From assembly GCF_011038795.1 (NCBI RefSeq), contig NZ_JAAKDU010000005.1, positions 1-64,000 on the forward strand: a stretch of DNA of 64,000 nt, read 5' to 3'. This document shows, piece after piece, positions 28,022 through 35,332 of the stretch. The stretch is from Streptococcus tangpeifui (GTDB lineage: Bacteria > Bacillota > Bacilli > Lactobacillales > Streptococcaceae). The position numbers and the translations under genes are program-made. The notes under the pieces were generated by a model. It searched no databases. It saw only the letters and a program-made list of their open reading frames with translations, and was not told the origin of the DNA. Numbering within the stretch: position 1 is the stretch's first letter; each line of letters opens with the position of its first letter.

Positions 28022-28675
28022 ATGCGAAAGTTTTTCTTAGGAATTAGCCTAATTTTGTTGGCTGCCGTTATCGTATTTCAAGATTTATTTGCCCCAGCCC
28101 TAGTTGATGGCTGGGCTCTTCTTGGTCTTTGTATCACGGCCGCTTGGTTTTTAGGAAGTATCCTGCGTGCCGCTTTTACCAGTAGTTTCCTTAGTCTAGG
28201 TTTTTTCCTAATCATTTTAAATGGCCGCCTGCATTTTTTACCCTTGTCTAATAGTACAATTTTTCTCGTTGCTTTCTTAGTGGGTCTGGGGCTGGATAAT
28301 TTGTTTGGAAGAAGGAAACCTTGGAATTTTAGATGGCGGACCAAGAAAAATAATCAGTATATCTATGCCCCCTATAATAGCAATGCCAGTCACATCAGGG
28401 ATGACAATTTCATCTCAGGTAGGGCGGAAGTAACCTTTGGCAAGAAGGTAATTTACTTTGATGAAGCAATGATTTTGGGTGACATTGCTACGTTTGAGGT
28501 TGAGGTCTCTTTTGCTAGCATAGTTCTTTATATTCCTAGAGATTGGTCGGTTGTTTGTAAGGTCTCGAATGTGTTCGGTTCTGTCAATCTGCCTAGTCGG
28601 CGCTCTGCAGGAAGAAAGACTTTGGAGTTGACTGGTAGTGTGGCTTTTGGCAGTTTGGAAGTGGTTTATCTTTAG
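28022..28675 (+). CDS. LiaF-like membrane protein
   Basis: A 217-residue protein. The N-terminal third has three to four closely spaced membrane spans (FFLGISLILLAAVIVFQDLF; LLGLCITAAWFLGSIL; FLVAFLVGLGL). A soluble C-terminal beta-rich domain (ATFEVEVSFASIVLYIPRDW, VFGSVNLPSR) resembles the cell-wall-active-antibiotic response domain of LiaF/VraT. Those proteins restrain LiaS-type kinases, but no kinase-regulator pair is adjacent here. AGAC and GTCT half-sites before the gene (27982-27997) could be an operator. Function is inferred only. Confidence 0.65.
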   Translation: MRKFFLGISLILLAAVIVFQDLFAPALVDGWALLGLCITAAWFLGSILRAAFTSSFLSLGFFLIILNGRLHFLPLSNSTIFLVAFLVGLGLDNLFGRRKPWNFRWRTKKNNQYIYAPYNSNASHIRDDNFISGRAEVTFGKKVIYFDEAMILGDIATFEVEVSFASIVLYIPRDWSVVCKVSNVFGSVNLPSRRSAGRKTLELTGSVAFGSLEVVYL

Positions 28676-28694
28676 TTAGAGATAATTTTCAAGC

Positions 28695-28960
28695 ATTAAG
28701 GGAGGTGGCTGGGCAAAAACTCGTCCAGTATCCCGTTTTGGGATAAAGTCTTGACGCAGTGGTTGGCCACTATCCTAACTCACTGTGCGGAGGTGGGTTA
28801 AAAAGGTCTGGGAGACCTTTTTAATCGGGAAATGAAGCTTGCAAAGCAAGTGTCAAAAACGGTTTGGGGAGAGACCGTTTCAGGTCACCACCTTAAAACC
28901 AGGCCATGGTGAGGACCAAAATTTTCAATTTTTGGGTTGATCCCACGCCCTTCCCTTTTT
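28695..28960 (+). repeat. Intergenic mosaic repeat, plus-oriented copy
   Basis: Holds GACGCAGTGGTTGG and CTGTGCGGAGGTGGG, then a stretch of about 80 bp (AAAAAGGTCTGGGAGACC, GCAAAGCAAGTGTCAAAAAC) whose reverse complement recurs at 51160-51250 with few changes. GGTCTGGGAGACC forms a hairpin. It fills the gap between the LiaF-like gene and the gltX promoter. Confidence 0.75.
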
Positions 28961-28971
28961 CTCCTATTTAG

Positions 28972-28980
28972 TGCTATAAT
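28972..28980 (+). promoter_or_regulatory. gltX promoter (extended -10)
   Basis: TGC followed by TATAAT (28975-28980), 42 nt before the start. Confidence 0.65.
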
Positions 28981-29021
28981 AATAAGGATTGAATCATTTT
29001 GAATAGGAGACGATAAAAACT

Positions 29022-30479
29022 ATGTCTAATGAAATTCGCGTGCGTTACGCACCAAGTCCAACGGGACTGCTACATATCGGAAATGCACGGACGGCGCTCT
29101 TTAATTATCTCTATGCTCGTCACTATGGCGGTACTTTTGTCATTCGGATTGAAGATACTGACCGCAAGCGCCATGTTGAAGATGGTGAACGCTCGCAATT
29201 GGAAAACCTGCGTTGGCTAGGGATTGACTGGGATGAAAGTCCTGAAACTCATGAACGTTACCGTCAGTCAGAACGTTTGGAGCTCTACCAAAGCTATATT
29301 GATCAACTTTTGGCGGAAGGTAAGGCCTATAAGTCTTACGTAACAGAAGAAGAATTAGCAGCTGAACGGGAACGCCAAGAAGCTGCTGGAGAAACCCCTC
29401 GTTACGTCAATGAATACCTAGGTATGGACGAGGAGCAAAAGGCTGCTTATATTGCTGAGCGTGAGGCTGCCGGTATCGTCCCAACGGTCCGTTTGGCTGT
29501 TAATGAAGCTGGTATTTACAAATGGACTGATATGGTCAAGGGTGATATCGAGTTTGAAGGCAGCAATATCGGCGGTGACTGGGTTATTCAAAAACGCGAT
29601 GGCTATCCAACCTATAACTTCGCTGTCGTTATTGATGACCATGATATGAGGATTTCCCATGTTATTCGCGGCGATGATCATATCGCCAACACTCCTAAAC
29701 AGCTCATGGTCTATGAAGCCCTTGGTTGGGAGCCTCCACAATTTGGTCACATGACCTTAATTATTAACTCTGAAACAGGTAAAAAGCTGTCTAAACGAGA
29801 TACCAATACCCTGCAATTTATCGAGGACTACCGCAAGAAGGGCTACCTCCCGGAAGCTGTCTTCAACTTTATTGCCCTCTTAGGTTGGAATCCTGGTGGA
29901 GAAGAAGAAATCTTCTCCCGTGAGGAATTGATTAAACTCTTTGATGAAAGTCGTCTCAGCAAGTCACCAGCAGCTTTTGATCAAAAGAAAATGGACTGGG
30001 TCAGCAACGACTATATCAAGAAAGCTGATTTTGAGTCTGTCTTCGCCCTCTGTAAACCTTTCTTGGAAGAAGCGGGACGCCTGACCGACAAGGCTGAAAA
30101 GTTGGTAGAGCTTTACAAGCCTCAGCTCAAGTCAGCTGATGAAATTGTCCCTCTGACTGACCTCTTCTTTGAAGACTTTCCAGCATTGACTCAGGAAGAA
30201 AAGGATTTTATGGCGGGTGAAAGCGTTCCAACTGTCCTTACGGCCTTCAAGGCTAAGCTGGAAGCCATGTCTGATGAGGACTTCCAAGCAGAAAATATCT
30301 TCCCGCAAATCAAGGCTGTTCAAAAGGAAACGGGCATCAAAGGTAAAAATCTCTTCATGCCAATTCGGATTGCTGTTTCTGGTGAAATGCACGGTCCAGA
30401 ATTACCAGATACTATTTATCTATTGGGGAAGGAAAAATCTATCCAACATATTGAGAATATGCTGAAGAACTTGAAATAA
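29022..30479 (+). CDS. gltX: Glutamyl-tRNA synthetase
   Basis: Class I aminoacyl-tRNA synthetase that charges tRNA-Glu, and tRNA-Gln in bacteria using the transamidation route. The 485 residues contain the HIGH-type motif [15 protein letters not shown] at the N-terminus and the KMSKS-type GKKLSKRD near 255, followed by the helical anticodon-binding region. The start lies behind AGGAG. A hairpin with T-run follows the stop. Confidence 0.97.
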   Translation: MSNEIRVRYAPSPTGLLHIGNARTALFNYLYARHYGGTFVIRIEDTDRKRHVEDGERSQLENLRWLGIDWDESPETHERYRQSERLELYQSYIDQLLAEGKAYKSYVTEEELAAERERQEAAGETPRYVNEYLGMDEEQKAAYIAEREAAGIVPTVRLAVNEAGIYKWTDMVKGDIEFEGSNIGGDWVIQKRDGYPTYNFAVVIDDHDMRISHVIRGDDHIANTPKQLMVYEALGWEPPQFGHMTLIINSETGKKLSKRDTNTLQFIEDYRKKGYLPEAVFNFIALLGWNPGGEEEIFSREELIKLFDESRLSKSPAAFDQKKMDWVSNDYIKKADFESVFALCKPFLEEAGRLTDKAEKLVELYKPQLKSADEIVPLTDLFFEDFPALTQEEKDFMAGESVPTVLTAFKAKLEAMSDEDFQAENIFPQIKAVQKETGIKGKNLFMPIRIAVSGEMHGPELPDTIYLLGKEKSIQHIENMLKNLK

Positions 30480-30488
30480 GAAGGATAT

Positions 30489-30514
30489 CAGGACTGGCTT
30501 AGGCTGGTCTTTTT
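30489..30514 (+). terminator. gltX terminator
   Basis: GACTGGC and GGCTGGTC pair with two G-U wobbles, followed by TTTTTT. Between here and 30746 I see no gene or strong signal. Confidence 0.65.
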
Positions 30515-30746
30515 TCTGCTGCCTATTATCTATTATCCATTAGTTATTACAAAATTGCTAAGATCTCAAGATAAGTTCTGGGTGCTTGAGTACTGGAATT
30601 TAGTATGAGGAGGGTGAATAAAGTCAGTAGCATTTAATCTCAGACCAAGTTTCATTTTTGATATAGAGTTGGTGTCATAAAATTTCTCGCATCTAAGTGT
30701 TTTATAAAAAGAGATTTAAAGAGCCTCAGACTTGGAGATTTAACTG

Positions 30747-30799
30747 TTGTAAAATTTACAATCCTTTTATTTTCTGTTACAGGAAGGTTATGATATACT
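30747..30799 (+). promoter_or_regulatory. Promoter of RNA 1 with upstream palindrome
   Basis: TATACT (30794-30799) is the -10. The perfect palindrome TTGTAAA-A-TTTACAA (30747-30761), centred about 52 bp before the predicted start near 30806, is a candidate operator. No good -35 is present, consistent with an activated promoter. The cognate regulator is unknown. Confidence 0.45.
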
Positions 30800-30805
30800 G
30801 AATAG

Positions 30806-30975
30806 GAATTAGTGATAAGTTTGCTTGCTGTTAAAGTTGGCCATGAGGAGAAGATCTGCCTTGAGAATGGGGGAGAGATATTCTCAAGGCTCTGGAGCTG
30901 CTTCTAATAACTGAGCCAACCATAAGAACACGCTGTTCACTGAATGTGATCCCCCCGAGTATTCGGAGGGTTTTT
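30806..30975 (+). ncRNA. Structured RNA 1 with purine-rich apical loop
   Basis: About 170 nt folding into a rod. TTAGTGA (809-815 of 30 kb) pairs with TCACTGA, GTTGGC pairs with GCCAAC, and AGAAG pairs with CTTCT. The tip is a perfect 11-bp stem, GCCTTGAGAAT (30858-30868) with its complement (30880-30890). The apical loop is GGGGGAGAGAT (30869-30879). It ends at CCCCCCGA-GTAT-TCGGAGGG plus TTTTT (30951-30975). No open frame is plausible. The loop is complementary to both loops of RNA 2 at 32134-32300. A 6S-like role is an alternative, but no large central bubble is seen. Confidence 0.6.
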
Positions 30976-30996
30976 ATTTTAAAATGAAGATAATTT

Positions 30997-31025
30997 TTGT
31001 TATTTTAAGTGTGAAATAATATAAT
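30997..31025 (+). promoter_or_regulatory. Promoter of the FasA/ComE-like regulator
   Basis: TTGTTA (30997-31002), 17 bp, TATAAT (31020-31025). It lies after the terminator of RNA 1, so the regulator has its own transcript. Confidence 0.75.
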
Positions 31026-31058
31026 TAATCAAAGAGTGGTTAGAAATGGTGGGAGTTT

Positions 31059-31808
31059 ATGAATATATTTATTTTGGAAGATAATTTAATCCAACAAACG
31101 CGGATTAAAACCTTAGTAACGGAGATATTGCGGGAAGAAGGAATTTCAGCTCGTCAGTTTGAAGTTTTTTCCAAGGCACAAAATCTATTGGATGCTATTG
31201 CTGAAAAGGGTAATCACCAGCTTTTCCTTTTGGATATTGAAATTAAGGGAGAAGAAAAAAAGGGGTTAGAGGCAGCGGCGGATATCCGTCGGATTGATCC
31301 TGCGGCTGTTATTGTTTTTGTGACCACTCACTCAGAATTCGCTCCGATTAGTTTTAAGTATAAAGTTTCTGCCTTAGATTTTATTGATAAAACAGCTCCG
31401 GATGAGCAGTTCAAGACTGATCTGCGTGAAGTTATTGCTTATACGGCTAACAATATGCACCGCTCGGAGGAAGTGGATGAGGTTTTTACCTTTGAATCAG
31501 CTCAGGCGCGTGTTCAGCTGCCCTTCAAGGATATCTATTACTTTGCGACCTCGCCAACGCCCCATAAGGTCATGTTAATTACAAAAAATGAGCGTTTAGA
31601 GTTTTACGGTAGTCTCTCAGAGATTGCAGAAGTCAATTCACGACTCTTTTCCTGCCACCGATCTTTCCTAATTAATTTAGATAATATTAGTCGAGTGGAT
31701 AAGGCTGAGCTCTTAGTCTTCTTTGAGAATGGAGATGCCTGTCCAGTTTCCCGCTTGAAGATGAAGGCTCTTATGCGGGAGTGGGGAGCCAGACAGGAGA
31801 CTGTTTAA
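31059..31808 (+). CDS. FasA/ComE-type LytTR response regulator (orphan)
   Basis: A 249-residue two-component regulator. The receiver domain (1 to about 125) has acidic E7/D8, the phospho-acceptor D59 in LFLLDIEIKG, and the strands VIVFVTTHSEF and VSALDFIDK. The C-terminal LytTR DNA-binding domain (about 145-245) has YYFATSPTPHKV and LFSCHRSFLINLDNI. The sequence resembles streptococcal ComE and FasA. The place between gltX and the rnpA-yidC-jag cluster is where S. pyogenes keeps fasBCA-fasX, so FasA is favoured. No FasB/FasC or ComD kinase is nearby. The SD TGGGAG contains GGGAG, partly complementary to the loops of RNA 2. Confidence 0.85.
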   Translation: MNIFILEDNLIQQTRIKTLVTEILREEGISARQFEVFSKAQNLLDAIAEKGNHQLFLLDIEIKGEEKKGLEAAADIRRIDPAAVIVFVTTHSEFAPISFKYKVSALDFIDKTAPDEQFKTDLREVIAYTANNMHRSEEVDEVFTFESAQARVQLPFKDIYYFATSPTPHKVMLITKNERLEFYGSLSEIAEVNSRLFSCHRSFLINLDNISRVDKAELLVFFENGDACPVSRLKMKALMREWGARQETV

Positions 31809-31825
31809 GGCAAAAAATAAAGTTT

Positions 31826-31915
31826 GAGAGTAGGACAAAAATCAACCACTGCGTCAATTTGGTAAATCTAGGATAATGCTAACGAGTTTGGACTTTTGTT
31901 CCAGACTCTTTTTTA
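31826..31915 (+). repeat. Short copy of the intergenic mosaic repeat acting as terminator
   Basis: GAGAGTAGGACAAAAATC, then CAACCACTGCGTCAA, GGTAAATCTAGGATAATGC, TAACGAGTTTGGACTTTTG and a final CAGACTCTTTTTT. The outer ends can pair (GAGTTTGGAC...GTTCCAGACTC), giving a terminator for the regulator gene. The same blocks occur at 42285-42350 and 42500-42575. Confidence 0.7.
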
Positions 31916-32040
31916 TTTTGCTGGAGAAGATTGAAAAACTAGGTGGTTCAATTGTCCATTTACATAGAAAAAATCTGATTTTAGTCCATCAATCTAGGAT
32001 ATTATTCTATGATCAGAAAGAGCAGTTGGGGATAAAAAAT

Positions 32041-32094
32041 GCATTTCAAGAGAAATTTTGACATTTCAAGATAAAAAAACGACAATTCAAGATA
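32041..32094 (+). promoter_or_regulatory. Three direct repeats upstream of RNA 2 (LytTR-type binding site)
   Basis: GCATTTCAAGAGA (32041-32053), ACATTTCAAGATA (32061-32073) and ACAATTCAAGATA (32082-32094). The start-to-start distances are 20 and 21 bp, two helix turns. The pneumococcal ComE box is ACAnTTCAG in direct repeat with about 21-bp periodicity, so this looks like a site for the regulator encoded just upstream. The last repeat ends 28 bp before the -10 TATACT (32123-32128). Confidence 0.65.
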
Positions 32095-32133
32095 TTGTGG
32101 TTTAAAAATCTTTGATTTGAGATATACTAATCA

Positions 32134-32300
32134 GCGTAGGGATGAAGTTTTCTATCAGTTTCTCTCTCCCAATAATTATTCTGATAGAAGACAGACGCAA
32201 ACTTATCCCGAACTTCTTATTTATTCGAAACCCATTTCTCATCTCTCTCCCAATATACTGTGAAATGGAAAGGGACCCGCGACGGCGGGTTCTTTTTTTT
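32134..32300 (+). ncRNA. Structured RNA 2, FasX-like, with twin C-rich loops
   Basis: About 167 nt from the -10 TATACT (32123-32128) to a strong terminator (GGACCCGC-GACG-GCGGGTTC then eight T, 32273-32300). Hairpin 1 has a 12-bp stem (32147-32158 with 32181-32192) and a 22-nt loop. Hairpin 2 has a 7-bp stem CCATTTC/GAAATGG (32232-32238 with 32262-32268) and a 23-nt loop. Both loops carry the identical 14-mer TCTCTCTCCCAATA (32161-32174 and 32242-32255). Exposed UCCC-containing loops are typical of RNAs that bind Shine-Dalgarno regions. The position downstream of a FasA-like regulator matches FasX of S. pyogenes. Confidence 0.75.
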
Positions 32301-32463
32301 GCAAAAATTATTTTCTAATTTCTGCCGGTATGGTGAAAAGAGGATCATAAGAGGTTGGAACAGACGATCATGAGTGCTGCGCTCTCAGCTGTAAGATCAT
32401 GTAAGCTATAGATGACATCTAAAATATTCGAATTCGATTTAACTGGTTTAGAGAGCATGAGGG

Positions 32464-32701
32464 TAAGAACTTGTATTCACATTTTTTGACAGTTAGCCTT
32501 ATGTGGTAGGGACGCAAGCGACCTCCTAACGGAGTTCCATTGCTCATTTTCAAGCCTAGGGTCTTGAAAATCCCCTCGACGATTGACTTAAATAGGGTCA
32601 ATCGTCTTTTTACCACGACGGCAACTGTCTGCTTTGAGCGACCTTATGGTCGCTTTTTCCAGCTGAGGCTAAGAATTTAAACTTGTGAATACAGTTTCTA
32701 A
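32464..32701. repeat. 238-bp element with terminal inverted repeats (MITE-like)
   Basis: An 18-bp end TAAGAACTTGTATTCACA (32464-32481) is repeated inverted at 32684-32701 with 15 of 18 matches. Inside are stable hairpins: TTTTCAAG/CTTGAAAA (32547-32570), GACGATTGAC/GTCAATCGTC plus T-run (32578-32611), and AGCGACC/GGTCGCT plus T-run (32637-32658). No coding sequence is supported. It could be a miniature mobile element or another structured RNA. Confidence 0.5.
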
Positions 32702-32925
32702 GACTTTGTTGGTTAGGCCAAGAAGCCTTACTCCTGCATAGGTTGAGAATGAGACAAAAATCGGTAAATCGTTATGAAATGGTGATTTCGATTTTCCTCG
32801 CCCTCCCATTTTAAGGCTCAGGCCTCTGCTATTTTTCTATTTTTAGGTGGCAGGCTTTGGCAGTCTATCCCCAGACTGCCAAAGTCTACTGGAGCATTTC
32901 AATCTCACCTCTGCTACAGTCGATA
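32702..32925 (+). repeat. Intergenic mosaic repeat copy
   Basis: About 150 bp (32762-32912) closely match 42078-42224. The shared part includes the perfect 12-bp hairpin CTTTGGCAGTCT-ATCCCC-AGACTGCCAAAG (32855-32884) and ends in a degenerate CTCACCTCTGCTACAG. From 32926 to 33309 no gene or clear signal is seen. Confidence 0.7.
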
Positions 32926-33309
32926 TTGTTAGTCTACTATACTGTTATGCTGTGAAATGGCAGGTATAGCTGCTGGTGTTTCGAACTTTTACAAATATGG
33001 CTGCTAAAAGTATAAAATCTTTCAAGATGTTTGATTATCAGCAACGGTTTTCTAAATTCCTTTTTGCCAGATCTAAGGGGTTTGCGATATGGTGTTGGTG
33101 TTTGTTCGGCCTCGTGTGGGGTTGAGGTCAATGTGCCATAGTGCTTGGTGTTGGCTATCAAGTGAGGGGTGTTTAATAGCAAGTCTCTGGGGTATCTTGA
33201 TGAACCTGTGCAGAGGTAGGTGAGAGCGGTAATAGTTTTGAAGCTGTATTGGAACTTACTAGAGACTTTTCGTCTTCAAATGAATAATTTCCTGTATATT
33301 TACCCAAAA

Positions 33310-33393
33310 CATGAATAAAAAACAAAAAATTATAAAAAAATCGAAAAAAAAATACAAAAAGTACTTGACTCATGAATAAAAATACCATATAAT
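33310..33393 (+). promoter_or_regulatory. argG promoter with two ArgR boxes
   Basis: TTGACT (33365-33370), 17 bp, TATAAT (33388-33393). CATGAATAAAAA occurs at 33310 and again at 33371, filling the spacer between -35 and -10. This matches the Bacillus ARG box CATGAATAAAAATKCAAK and predicts direct repression by arginine-bound ArgR. Confidence 0.75.
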
Positions 33394-33454
33394 GACTTTC
33401 GTAAGGTTGAGATATACAAAAAACAGCCTAAAAAAGAAGAAAAGAGAAATAATT

Positions 33455-34645
33455 ATGTCAAAAGAAAAAGTCATTCTAGCTTACTCAGGGGGACTTGATA
33501 CCTCCGTCGCGATTACTTGGTTGAAAAAAGATTACGATGTTGTTGCTGTCTGCATGGATGTCGGTGAAGGTAAGGACTTGGAATTCATCCATGATAAGGC
33601 GCTGAGCGTTGGAGCTGTTGAGTCTTACGTCCTTGATGTTAAGGATGAATTTGCTGAGGAATATGTTTTGCCAGCTTTGCAGGCTCATGCTTACTATGAA
33701 CAAAAGTATCCTTTAGTATCAGCCCTCAGCCGTCCAGTAATTTCTAAGAAATTGGTTGAGATTGCTCATAAGACTGGAGCAACGACTATCGCTCATGGCT
33801 GTACTGGTAAGGGGAATGACCAAGTTCGGTTTGAAGTGGCTATTGCGGCTCTTGATCCAGAGTTGAAGGTTATTGCGCCAGTTCGGGAATGGAAATGGTC
33901 CAGAGAAGAAGAAATTGAATACGCTAAGAAGAATGGCGTGCCAGTTCCTGCTGATCTTGACAATCCTTATTCAGTTGACCAAAACCTTTGGGGGCGTGCC
34001 AATGAATGCGGTGTCCTTGAAAATCCATGGAATCAGGCCCCTGAAGAAGCCTTTGGTATTACCAATTCTGTTGAAGAGGCTCCTGATACGCCTGAATTTG
34101 TTGATATTGAATTTAAAGCTGGTAAACCGGTGGCTATCGATGGTCAAGAAATGAAATTGGCTGATTTAATTCAAAAATTAAATGATTTGGCTGGGAAGCA
34201 CGGTGTCGGTCGGATTGACCATGTAGAAAACAGATTGGTCGGTATCAAGTCTCGGGAAATCTATGAATGCCCTGGTGCTATTACACTGTTGACCGCACAT
34301 AAGGAAATTGAAGACCTGACCTTGGTTCGGGAAGTGTCCCACTTTAAACCAATTCTTGAAAATGAATTATCTAATTTGATTTATAATGCCCTTTGGTTTA
34401 GCCCAGCGACGGAAAGTATTTTGGCCTATATCAAAGAAACTCAAAAAGTGGTTAATGGAACTGCAAAAGTGAAATTGTACAAGGGAACTGCTAAGGTTGT
34501 GGCACGGAAGTCGCCGAATTCTCTTTATGATGAAAATTTGGCAACCTACACTACAGCAGATAGTTTTGATCAAGATGCGGCTGTAGGATTCATTAAACTT
34601 TGGGGGCTGCCAACTCAAGTCAACTCACAAGTTAATAACAAATAA
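33455..34645 (+). CDS. argG: Argininosuccinate synthase
   Basis: Joins citrulline and aspartate with ATP to form argininosuccinate. The 396 residues open with [20 protein letters not shown], the PP-loop ATP site, and contain [14 protein letters not shown] and the conserved [15 protein letters not shown] segment. The ATG at 33455 matches the usual N-terminus; an in-frame ATG at 33392 overlaps the -10 and is rejected. Paired with argH downstream, though separated by 690 bp of regulatory and repeat DNA. Confidence 0.96.
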   Translation: MSKEKVILAYSGGLDTSVAITWLKKDYDVVAVCMDVGEGKDLEFIHDKALSVGAVESYVLDVKDEFAEEYVLPALQAHAYYEQKYPLVSALSRPVISKKLVEIAHKTGATTIAHGCTGKGNDQVRFEVAIAALDPELKVIAPVREWKWSREEEIEYAKKNGVPVPADLDNPYSVDQNLWGRANECGVLENPWNQAPEEAFGITNSVEEAPDTPEFVDIEFKAGKPVAIDGQEMKLADLIQKLNDLAGKHGVGRIDHVENRLVGIKSREIYECPGAITLLTAHKEIEDLTLVREVSHFKPILENELSNLIYNALWFSPATESILAYIKETQKVVNGTAKVKLYKGTAKVVARKSPNSLYDENLATYTTADSFDQDAAVGFIKLWGLPTQVNSQVNNK

Positions 34646-34697
34646 TGTTAATGTGAGAGGTGAGTGGGCAGAGCTCAAAATAAAGGCAAGGAAAATC

Positions 34698-34870
34698 TTC
34701 AGATAAAAGGGGTCAGAGAGCCCCATCTGGACCTCTTTTCTTTAAACTTAATGCCCGATGAGGCCGTCCGGTGAGGCGACTGACGGGCCCAAGAGGAAGA
34801 AGTGCTCTTCCTTTTAGGGACAAGTCCTGTGAGACCATCAAAACTAGCTATGACATAGGCTAGTTTTTTT
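34698..34870 (+). promoter_or_regulatory. PyrR-type attenuator hairpins between argG and argH
   Basis: Three stem-loops have the PyrR hexaloop CNGNGA. CAGAGA sits in GGGGT/GCCCC with lower stem CAGAT/ATCTG (34698-34731). CGGTGA sits in CGTC/GGCG (34765-34778) with lower stem GCCCG/CGGGC. CTGTGA sits in GTC/GAC (34824-34835). The second and third fit ARUCCNGNGAGGYU closely. The second is followed by GGAAGA-AGTGC-TCTTCC-TTTT. The third is followed by an AACTAGC/GCTAGTT terminator with T-run (34842-34870). No pyrimidine gene lies downstream, only argH. Confidence 0.6.
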
Positions 34871-35061
34871 GATATGATGGTAATACCTGTTGAAAATCAA
34901 AACGATAGGTCCTTGCACACTGACCACGCCTGTGTTTCTGTAAACTAGGTAGGTTTTCTTTGAAACGCTTAAGGGCTTTATATCTTAGTTTCAGCTTGCT
35001 GTACTTTTGGGAGTGAAACAAAAGTACGGCCTTCTACTGACTATTTTAGTAGAACAGTCTG

Positions 35062-35165
35062 ATGCGGCGCAGTGTTGGAAGACAAGTCTTTGTTGGCCAT
35101 GCTAGCTTAGTTTACCTCTGTACAGGTCCATTAGGTGCTTTAGCCAAGGTCCCATAGGACTGGCG
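35062..35165 (+). repeat. Intergenic mosaic repeat copy
   Basis: GGCGCAGTGTTGGAAGACAA, GTCTTTGTTGGCCATGC, TAGCTTAGTTTACCTCTG and CCATTAGGTGCTTTAGC match 24338-24425 block by block. A perfect 9-bp inverted repeat GTACTTTTG/CAAAAGTAC lies just upstream at 35001-35027. No gene is present from 34871 to 35332. Confidence 0.65.
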
Positions 35166-35332
35166 TGTTAGATCCAGTGACAGCGGATTTAACTAAGGCT
35201 TTGCCTTGTCTTGACTGTAAGGGGATATAAAGAAGGCTGGTTGACTCACTAGCTGGGTTTCTTGTCTTTATAATAGATGTTGTAACATTAAAGAAAGGGA
35301 ATGTTCGCTAGCTAAGCGAATCTGGTAATACT

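Noticed and set aside
30806..30975. RNA 1 as 6S RNA
   Set aside because: It is rod-shaped and of fair length, but it lacks a large symmetrical central bubble resembling a promoter. Kept only as an alternative until a covariance search is run.
31876..32061. Open frame of 61 codons downstream of the FasA-like regulator
   Set aside because: It begins inside the repeat-family terminator, has no SD and no recognisable features, and its end overlaps the direct repeats of RNA 2.
32096..32128. CiaR box upstream of RNA 2
   Set aside because: TTTAAA-like runs are present but there is no TTTAAG-N5-TTTAAG at the right distance; the direct repeats are a better explanation.
32419..32616. Minus-strand open frame of 65 codons
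   Set aside because: It spans the hairpins of the MITE-like element and has no convincing SD; structure explains the region better than coding.
33392..33454. Upstream ATG extending ArgG by 21 residues
   Set aside because: It overlaps the -10 of the argG promoter and would add a Lys-rich stretch absent from the family.
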